Shown here in pieces: positions 16,731 through 24,869 of a DNA stretch of 64,000 bases. The notes beneath the pieces were generated by a model, which saw nothing but the letters and a program-made list of their open reading frames with translations, had not been told where the DNA came from and did not search any database. The translations under genes were made by a program, and so were the position numbers. The DNA comes from WLWS01 sp047638675 (GTDB lineage: Bacteria; Pseudomonadota; Gammaproteobacteria; Eutrophobiales; Eutrophobiaceae), in contig JBLIML010000004.1 in assembly GCA_047638675.1 (NCBI GenBank), positions 1-64,000 of the forward strand, written 5' to 3'. Every line of letters starts with the position of its first letter. Within the stretch, counting starts at the first letter, position 1.

Positions 16731-17644
16731 GGTGCGTCCTGTGATTCCGGTGCCTGAAAGTGTTGAAAAAGCATCATTGGCAAGATCAGGATTAGCAAGA
16801 GAATAGTGGCAACGGCTGCTGACAATGGCCAATCACGATTACCGAAAAATTCATCGTAAAGTGTTCGACCAATCATCAGCGAATCCAGTCCGCCCAGTAA
16901 AGATGGAATAACAAATTCCCCCAGGGCGGGAATAAATACCAGCAAACTACCGGCGACGATGCCGGGCAGGGAAAGTGGCAGCGTGATATCGCGAAAGATA
17001 ACCAGCGGTTTCGCACCTAGATCAGCGGCGGCGTCATTCAAATCAAAATCCAGTTTTTCCAGATTAGCGAAAAGTGGCAGGATCATAAAAGGCAAATAAG
17101 AGTAAACAATACCCAGATAGACAGCGAAATCGGTATATAGCAGTTTCAGAGGTTGTTCGATAAGTCCCAGTGCGATTAAGGAATTATTGATTAAACCGTG
17201 GGTGCTCAACATTCCCATCCAGGCATAGACTCTGAGTAAAAACGATGTCCAGAACGGCAGGATGATCAGGAACAGAAAAATATTGCGCCATACTGAATCT
17301 GCCCGAGCTATAGCGTAAGCCATTGGATATCCAATGAGTAAGCAAAGACAGGTCGATATAAAGGCAATTTTTAGTGATTTGAAATAGCTTATCCAGTAAA
17401 GATCATCCTCCATCAGGAATCGATAGTTATCCAGAGTGAAATGAAAAGAGATGTTTGCGTTTTCCGAAAACTCAAGCAATGGTGTAAAAGGCGGGAGCGC
17501 CACTACAGGGTCAGAAAAACTGATCTTGAAAATAATGGCGAAAGGCATGAGGAAAAAAATCAGAAGCCATAAATAGGGTGCCAAAATAACAAAACGTCGC
17601 CACAATATATCCAGCGTTCTTTGTTGAGACAAAGGGGCATTCAT
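16727..17644 (-). CDS. potH: putrescine ABC transporter permease PotH
   Basis: A 305-residue inner-membrane permease pairing with PotI. Membrane helices include FVILAPYLWLLIFFLMPFAI near the N-terminus, and the coupling loop reads NDAAADLGAKPLVIFRDITL, the EAA motif that docks on the PotG ATPase. The spermidine/putrescine-type motif FWTSFLLRVYAWMGML is present. The start overlaps the potG stop by 4 bp and the stop overlaps potI by 4 bp, so translation is coupled. Confidence 0.92.
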   Translation of the reverse strand: MNAPLSQQRTLDILWRRFVILAPYLWLLIFFLMPFAIIFKISFSDPVVALPPFTPLLEFSENANISFHFTLDNYRFLMEDDLYWISYFKSLKIAFISTCLCLLIGYPMAYAIARADSVWRNIFLFLIILPFWTSFLLRVYAWMGMLSTHGLINNSLIALGLIEQPLKLLYTDFAVYLGIVYSYLPFMILPLFANLEKLDFDLNDAAADLGAKPLVIFRDITLPLSLPGIVAGSLLVFIPALGEFVIPSLLGGLDSLMIGRTLYDEFFGNRDWPLSAAVATILLLILILPMMLFQHFQAPESQDAP

Positions 17645-18780
17645 TCGGTTAGCACGACGCTGCTTTGCGCATCCCAGGACAGGTAGACTTCTTCATCCCA
17701 TTCAAGAACACGTTCAGCTGAGCGCACTCTGTTTTGTGCACTAACCTGAACAATTTTACCCGAGGCTGTTTTAACCCTGTAAATTGACAAATTACCGTGA
17801 TAACCCAGATCCCAGACAACACCTTTTATAACGGACAAACCATTTCCCTGTGGTCGATCTTTATCTATAGTTATTTTTTCTGGTCTGACGGCAATAGTTA
17901 GTTCAGAACCCACTACTGTATCAATAGGATTCACGGCCAGTATTGTTGTCCCCGTTTCCTTACATTTCATTTCCAGTTCTCTGTCATTGAGTTTACTTAC
18001 AACACCTTCAAACAAGTTTATGCTGCCAAAAAAATCGGCGACATAGCGATTGACAGGATATTCGTAGATTTGCTTTGGTGTGCCAGTTTGTATCACTTTG
18101 CCACTATGCATAACCGCTATACGTGAGGAGAGAATCATGGCTTCATCTTGATCATGGGTCACAACGATAAAAGTTATGCCGATTTGATCCTGAATATTCA
18201 TCAATTCAAATTGAGTATGCTCACGCAGTTTTTTATCAAGTGCGGCAAGCGGTTCATCCAGCAATAAAACTTTTGGTTTTTTAATAAGCGCTCTGGCCAG
18301 CGCAACGCGTTGTCGCTGTCCCCCAGATAATTGATGAGGCTTACGTTTTGCAAACTCCGTCATTTGTACCAGTTCGAGCATTTCCTCTACACGGTTTTGT
18401 ATTTCCTGTTTTCTTACGCCTTCTTTTTTTAGACCATAGGCAACATTTTTCTCAACCGACATATGTGGAAATACTGCATAAGACTGAAACATCATGTTCA
18501 CCGGGCGCTCGTATGGCGGCACGGTAGTCATGTCAACTCCGTCAATAAGGATCCTGCCAGCGGCAGGTGTTTCGAATCCGGCAAGCATGCGCAATAATGT
18601 GGTCTTACCGCAGCCGGATCCACCGAGAATAGCAAAAAATTCATTCTTATAAATATTGAGATTTACATTATCCACCGCCAGATAACCATCAAAGTCTTTT
18701 GAAATATTTTCAATCTGAATGAAGGGCGCTTCATCCGGAGCCTGCCAGACGGGTTTTAGTTGAGATGTTGCATCAATCAT
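17641..18780 (-). CDS. potG: putrescine ABC transporter ATPase PotG
   Basis: A 379-residue ABC ATPase energising putrescine uptake. Walker A GGSGCGKTT, signature LSGGQRQRVALARAL, Walker B VLLLDEPLAALD and the H-loop VVTHDQDEA are intact. The C-terminal 140 residues form the TOBE regulatory domain, with IAVRPEKITI. Length matches E. coli PotG (377). It lies 19 bp after potF. Confidence 0.93.
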   Translation of the reverse strand: MIDATSQLKPVWQAPDEAPFIQIENISKDFDGYLAVDNVNLNIYKNEFFAILGGSGCGKTTLLRMLAGFETPAAGRILIDGVDMTTVPPYERPVNMMFQSYAVFPHMSVEKNVAYGLKKEGVRKQEIQNRVEEMLELVQMTEFAKRKPHQLSGGQRQRVALARALIKKPKVLLLDEPLAALDKKLREHTQFELMNIQDQIGITFIVVTHDQDEAMILSSRIAVMHSGKVIQTGTPKQIYEYPVNRYVADFFGSINLFEGVVSKLNDRELEMKCKETGTTILAVNPIDTVVGSELTIAVRPEKITIDKDRPQGNGLSVIKGVVWDLGYHGNLSIYRVKTASGKIVQVSAQNRVRSAERVLEWDEEVYLSWDAQSSVVLTE

Positions 18781-18799
18781 TTTGAATGGTTAGCTATCT

Positions 18800-19888
18800 T
18801 CAAATTCCGGTTTTCATTCGCGTCCATGCCCTCGAACGTGGACGTTCCTTTTTGGGTGAGAAAACTACCACAGCTTGCAATCTTTTTCTCACGCTTGCAT
18901 TGGGGTAAATCCCGGGATCGCTCGTGATCTCAATATCTACAAGCGGAGTAGCGGATTTATTGCCGTTAGCATAACCGGTAAAATTGGAGATAGCTGCAAT
19001 AACTTCCGGGCGTAACAAATAGTTTATAAGAAGGAGTGCATTACCTGGGTGTGGGGCATCGGCCGGTATAACCAGTGTGTCGAACCAGTTATGCACACCC
19101 CTGGAGAACATGGCAAAACCCAGATTAATATCAATGTCAGCTTCTTTAGCCCGTCTTTTTGCGACGGAGTAATCACCCGACCAGCTCATGGCTGCACAAA
19201 CTTCCTTATTCGGCATATCAATCAACATTTTTCCCGAACTGAAATATTTTATATAGGGGCGAATTGCCTTTACTACCTGCTCGGCCTCTTTCAAGTGTTG
19301 TGGTTCGATCGAGTTTGCGTGATGACCAAGATAATTCATTACCGAAGGTATCGTATCAATCGAACCGTCCAGTAAACTGACGCCACAATCGCTTATGCGG
19401 GACAGAATTTTCGGATCGAAAAAAAAGTCAGCAGTCTCCAATGATACTTCGGGGATACGTTCCTTTAGCAAGTCAATGTTGAAGGCGACGCCGGTTGTTC
19501 CCCACATATAAGGTGCTGCATGTCGATTGTCCGGATCGAAGGCAGATAGCTTATTCAAAAGCTCGGGATCAAGGTGATGCCAGTTAGAGAGTTTGCTCCG
19601 GTCCAGTGTCTGATAAATACCTGCAGTAATTAGTCTTGCGGAAAATGATGCTGAATGGAGAACAAGATCATAGCCACTTTTACCTGCCAGCAATTTGGCA
19701 TCTACAATGTCGGTCGTATCGTAAATATCGTAATTGACCTTGATACCGTATTCTTTCTCAAAATTGCTCAGGGTATCTGGTCCGATATAATCTGCCCAGT
19801 TGTAAAAATTAACAATTTTTTCTTCTCCTGCATACAAATTCTGTAGCAGAAAAAAAGTCGCCAGTAGAATAAATAGATTTCTAATCAT
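18800..19888 (-). CDS. potF: periplasmic putrescine-binding protein PotF
   Basis: A 362-residue substrate-binding protein. Residues 1-20 form a Sec signal peptide (hydrophobic core LFILLATFFLLQNLYA, cleavage near AGEE). The mature start VNFYNWADYIG is diagnostic of PotD/PotF, and the Trp and Asp contacts expected in polyamine sites appear in blocks such as MSWSGDYS and NWFDTLV. The 35-bp gap from the acyl-CoA dehydrogenase contains a hairpin (19896-19912) that ends against the weak ribosome-binding site. Whether it prefers putrescine, spermidine or another diamine cannot be told. Confidence 0.9.
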   Translation of the reverse strand: MIRNLFILLATFFLLQNLYAGEEKIVNFYNWADYIGPDTLSNFEKEYGIKVNYDIYDTTDIVDAKLLAGKSGYDLVLHSASFSARLITAGIYQTLDRSKLSNWHHLDPELLNKLSAFDPDNRHAAPYMWGTTGVAFNIDLLKERIPEVSLETADFFFDPKILSRISDCGVSLLDGSIDTIPSVMNYLGHHANSIEPQHLKEAEQVVKAIRPYIKYFSSGKMLIDMPNKEVCAAMSWSGDYSVAKRRAKEADIDINLGFAMFSRGVHNWFDTLVIPADAPHPGNALLLINYLLRPEVIAAISNFTGYANGNKSATPLVDIEITSDPGIYPNASVRKRLQAVVVFSPKKERPRSRAWTRMKTGI

Positions 19889-19895
19889 TATTAAC

Positions 19896-19912
19896 CTGGC
19901 TTTGTAAGCCAG
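19896..19912 (-). promoter_or_regulatory. hairpin in front of potF
   Basis: A perfect stem CTGGCTT-TGT-AAGCCAG stands in the gap between the acyl-CoA dehydrogenase stop and the potF ATG. On the mRNA its 3' arm (CCAG) overlaps the only Shine-Dalgarno-like bases (CAGG) 7-10 nt before the start. It could protect the potF mRNA end, act as a processing site or tune translation. No T tract follows, so it is not a classical terminator. Confidence 0.5.
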
Positions 19913-19923
19913 AGATAGTCTGT

Positions 19924-21078
19924 CTACATATCTGCGAGACCGCGTTTTAGCAGGCCTTTCGCAATAATCATACGCTGTATTTCACTTGTGCCTTCCCAGA
20001 TACGATCAACACGCAACTCTCTGAAATACCGTTCGGCCAGGTTTTCGCGCATATAGCCGCGACCACCGAATATTTGTACTGCGCGATCTGCCACTCGATT
20101 GGCCATCTCAGATGCATAGAGTTTTGCCATAGAACAACGCGCATGTAATTGTTTCAAGTCATCACCACGATCATGTGCCTGTGCTGCCTCAAAAGTCATG
20201 AGTCGAGCGGCCCAGAGTTCTGTGACGCTGTCTGCCAACATAAATTGAATGGCCTGTTTGCTTGCCAAAGGCTCACCCTGAATATCACGGTTTTTGGCGA
20301 ATTCAGCCGCTTCCTCTATCAAACGTGCCGCCGCTCCACAACATCGGGCTGCTATCATCATACGTTCGTGACGAAACCAGCTTCTCGAGTACTGCATGCC
20401 CTCTCCTTCGGCACCAATGCGCATCGCATCCGCTACGAAGACATCTGTGAAGCGATAAGTTGGGTGATGAGCGGCGTATGTATGACTGAATAAAGGGTTG
20501 GCGATAACTTCTACGCCCGCTGTATTAATATCAAGAAAGAAGAGCGCGTGTTCGCCATTTTCTAATTTAGCCTGTATAAAAAAATAGTCGGCAAGATTGG
20601 CACTGGTTACGTACCATTTTTCACCGTTGATGGTATAACCACCTTTACACTTCGTTGCCCTTGTATTTATCGTCTCGTTTGAACCTGCCTCCGCTTCAGT
20701 GATGGCGTAGCACTCTTTTCGAGAGCTATCTATGAGAGGCAATATATAATTTTCTATCTGCTGTTTGCTGCAGGCTTCAAACATCCACTGTTGCGCTTCG
20801 GAAAAACACCAGCATAAGGCATTGGTTACTTTTCCAAGTTGCTCCCAAACCGCAACTTGTTCCGTCATACCAAGTTCGAGACCGCCGAACTTTTTCGGCA
20901 CATCCATTTTGCTAAAACCCAGTTCTATCGCAAGTAAGTTGTGTCGTTTACTTATCTTCTCTGGCAGCACGCCTCCGTTAAATTCGGCCTCAATTTCCCA
21001 GGGCTTTAACTCTTCTTCGGTAAACTTGAAAGCTTTCCCCTGCCATTCTCTGGCGTTATCACTTAATACGAGATCCAT
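19924..21078 (-). CDS. acyl-CoA dehydrogenase
   Basis: A 384-residue flavin acyl-CoA dehydrogenase from the ATG at 21078. The longer frame to 21150 would overlap tetR and adds residues with no family resemblance. Signature blocks are CYAITEAEAGSNETIN (FAD site), GYTINGEKWYVT and QIFGGRGYMRENLAERYFRELRVDRIWEGTSEIQR near the C-terminus. The catalytic base is expected in the WEGTSEIQ segment. It oxidises an acyl-CoA to the enoyl-CoA. It lies between tetR and potF, an unusual partner for a polyamine importer, and would supply the enoyl-CoA for the hydratase at 29847. Substrate unknown. Confidence 0.88.
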   Translation of the reverse strand: MDLVLSDNAREWQGKAFKFTEEELKPWEIEAEFNGGVLPEKISKRHNLLAIELGFSKMDVPKKFGGLELGMTEQVAVWEQLGKVTNALCWCFSEAQQWMFEACSKQQIENYILPLIDSSRKECYAITEAEAGSNETINTRATKCKGGYTINGEKWYVTSANLADYFFIQAKLENGEHALFFLDINTAGVEVIANPLFSHTYAAHHPTYRFTDVFVADAMRIGAEGEGMQYSRSWFRHERMMIAARCCGAAARLIEEAAEFAKNRDIQGEPLASKQAIQFMLADSVTELWAARLMTFEAAQAHDRGDDLKQLHARCSMAKLYASEMANRVADRAVQIFGGRGYMRENLAERYFRELRVDRIWEGTSEIQRMIIAKGLLKRGLADM

Positions 21079-21091
21079 AAGGTCTAATCGC

Positions 21092-21733
21092 TTAGTTGTT
21101 ACTGAAATGATTTGGAAACATAACGGCGAGATAATCAAAACATATCTCACAGGCTTCTTTACGATTTATCGCGTTTGGCGTCATTAAAAGATCCAGCCAC
21201 AGACCGTTTACGAGGGCAGATAAACCAACCGCAAATGACTGTGATTTGATATGCTTGTAGGCAGGGTCTTTTTTCAATTCGTCACATAGTTTTGCCAGCA
21301 CATTATTGGCTATTTCGTCACTTTTCGCACAAATCTGCAAGTAAGTTGGTCTGGACTTTGCTTCGCCCCAATAAGCGAACCATACGGCGAGTTTTTTCCT
21401 GTCACAAACTTTTGCACTAAAATCGAGGTTCACCAATGCGGCCATTTTTTCTTCCGCTGAATCGCCTGCTTTGTTTACTGCCCTGGTGCAAATGTCCTGA
21501 TACTCATTCGAAAGATATAACAAAGTCTCTTCAAGCAATTTATCTTTGCTCTGGAAATGCAGATTCACGATACCCAGGCTCAAGCCAGCATCCTTTGTGA
21601 CATCGGCCATCGTCGTTCCGGCAATACCACGATTAGCGATACAATTTATCGTGGACTTGATGAGCTGCTCGCGTCGACGTTCTTTGCCCGTGACTCTGCT
21701 ATTTGAGACTGCCTTTTGCGCTGCAATTACCAT
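21092..21733 (-). CDS. TetR-family repressor, BetI-like
   Basis: A 213-residue regulator. The N-terminal HTH is at about 20-65: RREQLIKSTINCIANRGI, then TMADVTKDAGLSLGIVNLHFQSKD. The C-terminal domain has BetI-like WFAYWGEAKSRPTYLQIC near 120-137. BetI repressors sense choline; this one is more distant and its ligand is unknown, plausibly a polyamine or a methylated amine. It is first gene of the minus operon with the acyl-CoA dehydrogenase and potFGHI and is divergent from the catabolic operon at 21900. The palindrome at 21812-21839 between them is its likely operator, and a second copy lies at 15062-15081. Confidence 0.88.
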   Translation of the reverse strand: MVIAAQKAVSNSRVTGKERRREQLIKSTINCIANRGIAGTTMADVTKDAGLSLGIVNLHFQSKDKLLEETLLYLSNEYQDICTRAVNKAGDSAEEKMAALVNLDFSAKVCDRKKLAVWFAYWGEAKSRPTYLQICAKSDEIANNVLAKLCDELKKDPAYKHIKSQSFAVGLSALVNGLWLDLLMTPNAINRKEACEICFDYLAVMFPNHFSNN

Positions 21734-21811
21734 GAAAGATATTGTTTATCGCTCGTTTAAAAACATGAGTACATTACCTGCAAATTTGTATTTAGCAAGT
21801 ATTTTATCACA

Positions 21812-21839
21812 AAATATGAATGAATAATCATTCATATTT
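21812..21839. promoter_or_regulatory. TetR/BetI-type operator, copy 2 (divergent promoter)
   Basis: A perfect palindrome with 12-bp arms AAATATGAATGA and TCATTCATATTT around a 4-bp spacer ATAA. It is 79 bp before the tetR start and 61 bp before the aminotransferase start, placed to control both directions. The inner ATGAATGA-N4-TCATTCAT is identical in arms and spacing to 15062-15081. Confidence 0.78.
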
Positions 21840-21899
21840 GTAGACAATTTATCTGGCGCGTGGCATGCTGACAGCCCAATCCAAACCAATGGAGGCTAT

Positions 21900-23243
21900 A
21901 TGAGTCGTGTACACACCAAATCAAATGCACAGTTTCAAAAGGCAATAAAACGCCTCCCGCTTGGCGTTTCTTCCAATTTTCGCTATTGGGGCGAAGACAA
22001 AACTATTTATGCGAAACGCGGTAAAGGTGGCCGCTTGTGGGATATCGATGATAACGAATACATCGATTACCGACTTGGCTATGGCCCGGCGATCCTTGGC
22101 TATGCAGATGAACGTGTCGATCAAGCCGCTCGTGATGGTATGAATGTTGGCGGCGTGTTTGCGCTCTCAACTGAACTCGAATATACGGTCGCCGATCGGA
22201 TATGCAAAATGGTGTCATCAGCTGAGCTGGTGCGATTTTCCATATCCGGTACGGAGGCCGTCATGGCAGCATTACGGCTGGCTCGAGCTTACAGTGGCAA
22301 AGATGAATACGTATTGGTAGAGGGCGGTTATCACGGCGTCTTCAGTGAAGGTTTGTGGTATTCAGAAGTTGAAGATTGGAAGGTGAGTGAGGGTGATCCG
22401 GAATTAATGCCATACAGTGAAGGGGTACCCGAACTTTACGGCCACCTTATTCATAGTGTCCCCTTAAACGATGCTAATCGTGTTGAGCGTTTGTTTCAGC
22501 GACATGCTGGCAAAATCGCGGCTTTTTTGATTGAACCCATGATGGGAAATTGTTGTTCCATCACCGCTGAACAGCAATACCTGAAAGACGTACGTGAATT
22601 ATGTACAAAGTATGATGTGATTTTGATCATCGATGAAGTTAAGACTGGTTTCCGGGTGGCTAAAGGTGGTGTTCAGGAGCTTTTAGGCGTTGATGCTGAC
22701 CTCTCAACTTTTGCGAAATCAATGGCCAATGGATACCCGATTTCAGCCTTGGTGGGTCAGGAGGAGATCATGAGAATGATTGGTAACGGCGTTGTACATG
22801 GCGGCACCTATACGGCTCACTCTGTTTCAATAGCAGCGGCAAACAAGACACTTGAAATTCTCGATGAAACGCCTGCCCTGGCCAATATTGCTGAATATGG
22901 AATTAAACTTCGTGATGGCCTGGATAAAATATTGTCACGCCGAGGTATTCCGCATTGTTTTGTTGGCCATCCAGCTATGTCAGGTATGTTTTTTAGTGCA
23001 ACGCCACCTAGTAACTACCGTGATTGGGTGAAAACCGATTACACATTTTACGACACGCTCGCGCCGAACTTGCATGATCTGGGTATTCTGGTTGAACCGG
23101 ATTCTCGTGAACCCTGGTTCATGTGTGAAGCGCACGATGATAAGTGCTTTGACGAAACTATTTTGAAATTTGAACAGGCAGTCGATATAACTATCGAGCA
23201 ACTTCAACACACAACTAACAATCCGGTACAAAAAGTTAATTGA
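21900..23243 (+). CDS. class III aminotransferase, glutamate-1-semialdehyde mutase-like
   Basis: A 447-residue PLP enzyme with PLP Lys273 in STFAKSMANGYPISALVG, Asp245 in ILIIDEVKTGFR and the SGTEAVMAALRLARA block of GSA-aminomutase relatives. It is not the biosynthetic hemL: it lacks the usual size and sits at the head of a catabolic operon. GGAGG at 21891-21895 gives a strong start. It probably moves the amino group from an omega-amino acid or related compound to a keto acid. It precedes the first FAD enzyme by 9 bp and is controlled from the operator at 21812. Confidence 0.85.
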   Translation: MSRVHTKSNAQFQKAIKRLPLGVSSNFRYWGEDKTIYAKRGKGGRLWDIDDNEYIDYRLGYGPAILGYADERVDQAARDGMNVGGVFALSTELEYTVADRICKMVSSAELVRFSISGTEAVMAALRLARAYSGKDEYVLVEGGYHGVFSEGLWYSEVEDWKVSEGDPELMPYSEGVPELYGHLIHSVPLNDANRVERLFQRHAGKIAAFLIEPMMGNCCSITAEQQYLKDVRELCTKYDVILIIDEVKTGFRVAKGGVQELLGVDADLSTFAKSMANGYPISALVGQEEIMRMIGNGVVHGGTYTAHSVSIAAANKTLEILDETPALANIAEYGIKLRDGLDKILSRRGIPHCFVGHPAMSGMFFSATPPSNYRDWVKTDYTFYDTLAPNLHDLGILVEPDSREPWFMCEAHDDKCFDETILKFEQAVDITIEQLQHTTNNPVQKVN

Positions 23244-23252
23244 GATGAAAAC

Positions 23253-24869
23253 ATGAAAAAGTATGACGCCATAGTGATTGGTGCTGGCCATAACGGCCTC
23301 ACCAATGCTGCTTACTTAGCCAAGTCCGGTTTGAAGGTATTGGTAGTTGAAAAAAATCCCTGGATAGGCGGTGCGTCCGTGAGTCGTTCTCTCTATGAAG
23401 GCTGGACTTATTCGAATTGCTCCTATGTATGCAGTTTATTTCGCCCGGAAATTTATCGAGATCTTGAACTGGCGCGTCACGGTTTGCAGGTTATTCCTTA
23501 TGAAGGTGGTCTTACCTTTATGCAAAATGGAGATTACTTCGGTAACTATCCGGATGCTGAACGCCATCATCGAGAAATTGCGAGACACTCCGCGCGTGAT
23601 GCCAATGCTTATGACCGTTATAGCGCCGATGTGTCGAGGCAAACACGTCTTATTAGACCTTTTTTAATGAGAACACCCCCCGATCCTACCTCTTTCAAAC
23701 CTGGTGATGTGATGGAGCTGATTCACATGATCAAGACTTACTGGGATCTCGGCGAGGAAATTCTCTATGACACGATCCGTTTCTGGACGATGAGCGTGGG
23801 TGATTTTCTTGATGGGTATTTCGAATCCAATATTCTAAAAGCGCATCTTGCGGGCTCCGGCATTATCGGTACGGCGCTTGGTGTCTACTCACCGGGTACA
23901 GCTTACGTATTATTACACCATTATATGGGGGATGTGGACGGCAGTATTGGTTCATGGGGTTTTGCCCGTGGAGGAATGGGTTCGATTGCTAAAGCCCTGG
24001 CTGGTTCTTTCGAGTCATTTGGTGGTGAGATCATGGTCGATGCGGGTGTCGATAAAATTCTTGTTAAAGATGAAAAAGTGACTGGCGTGGTGCTCGAGAA
24101 TGGCGATGAGCATTATGCGGACATTGTTATATCTAATCTGGATCCGAAGCGTACCTTTCTCAATATTATGAATGAAGAGGATTTGCCAGCAGATGTCGTT
24201 AAGAAGGCGAAGAATTTCAAGATTAGAGGCTCTTCTGGAAAACTGAATATTTCTCTGGATGGCATGCCTTCTTTCAAAGCAATCCCTGATGGCCATGAAT
24301 TGTTGAAAGCCGATTTTCATTTTATCGATTCAATGGAACGCATGGAACGCGCCTACGACGACTGGAAGAACGGCATGTGGTCGAGAGATCCCTATGTAGA
24401 TGCCTTGATTCCTACTCAGGTCGATCCGACCATGGCGCCTCCCGGGAAACACATGATGACGGTGTTCGTTCAATACTGCCCACCAAAAGTAAAAGATGAG
24501 GAATGGACAGATGAGAAGCGTGACGCTTTTGGCCAGACAGTGATCGATCAAATTTCAGAATATAGCCCCAACTTCAAAGATCTGATTCTTCATGCAGAAA
24601 TTCGTACGCCACGAGAGATTGAAAATGAAGTGGGTCTTACCGAAGGCAACATATTTCAGGGAGAGCTGACCATGGATCAACTCTTGTTTAATCGACCTTT
24701 TCCTGGATATGCGCAATACCGGGGTCCGGTAAAAGGAATGTATATGTCCGGATCCGGCACGCATCCGGGGGGCGGTGTTATGGGCGCGCCTGGCGTTAAT
24801 TCCGCAAGAGAGATCCTCAGAGATCTAAATCGAAAGAATATTACTCCGGAGGCCTTCAGCGATGAGTAA
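23253..24869 (+). CDS. FAD-dependent oxidoreductase, PYROXD2/phytoene-desaturase-like, first copy
   Basis: A 538-residue flavoprotein. The Rossmann motif VIGAGHNGLTNAAYLAKSG (9-27) with acidic end VVEKN is followed by GGAS. The C-terminal FAD closure reads GMYMSGSGTHPGGGVMGAPG. These match the phytoene dehydrogenase-like amine oxidase family that includes PYROXD2. There is no carotenoid gene nearby, so a carotenoid role is unlikely. The next gene is a paralogue overlapping by 8 bp, so the two products may form a heterodimer. Substrate unknown; amine or amino acid oxidation is the contextual guess. Confidence 0.85.
   Translation: MKKYDAIVIGAGHNGLTNAAYLAKSGLKVLVVEKNPWIGGASVSRSLYEGWTYSNCSYVCSLFRPEIYRDLELARHGLQVIPYEGGLTFMQNGDYFGNYPDAERHHREIARHSARDANAYDRYSADVSRQTRLIRPFLMRTPPDPTSFKPGDVMELIHMIKTYWDLGEEILYDTIRFWTMSVGDFLDGYFESNILKAHLAGSGIIGTALGVYSPGTAYVLLHHYMGDVDGSIGSWGFARGGMGSIAKALAGSFESFGGEIMVDAGVDKILVKDEKVTGVVLENGDEHYADIVISNLDPKRTFLNIMNEEDLPADVVKKAKNFKIRGSSGKLNISLDGMPSFKAIPDGHELLKADFHFIDSMERMERAYDDWKNGMWSRDPYVDALIPTQVDPTMAPPGKHMMTVFVQYCPPKVKDEEWTDEKRDAFGQTVIDQISEYSPNFKDLILHAEIRTPREIENEVGLTEGNIFQGELTMDQLLFNRPFPGYAQYRGPVKGMYMSGSGTHPGGGVMGAPGVNSAREILRDLNRKNITPEAFSDE

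Noticed and set aside
16731..16832. Extended N-terminus of PotI in a longer open frame
   Set aside because: It lies wholly inside potH, and ATG 16730 overlaps the potH stop as ATGA and gives the normal PotI start.
21079..21150. Extended N-terminus of the acyl-CoA dehydrogenase
   Set aside because: The extension overlaps tetR and has no family resemblance; ATG 21078 fits the family start and leaves a 13-bp gap.
21900..23243. Haem-biosynthesis hemL
   Set aside because: It heads a catabolic operon under a BetI-like regulator, and length and N-terminus are not typical of HemL.
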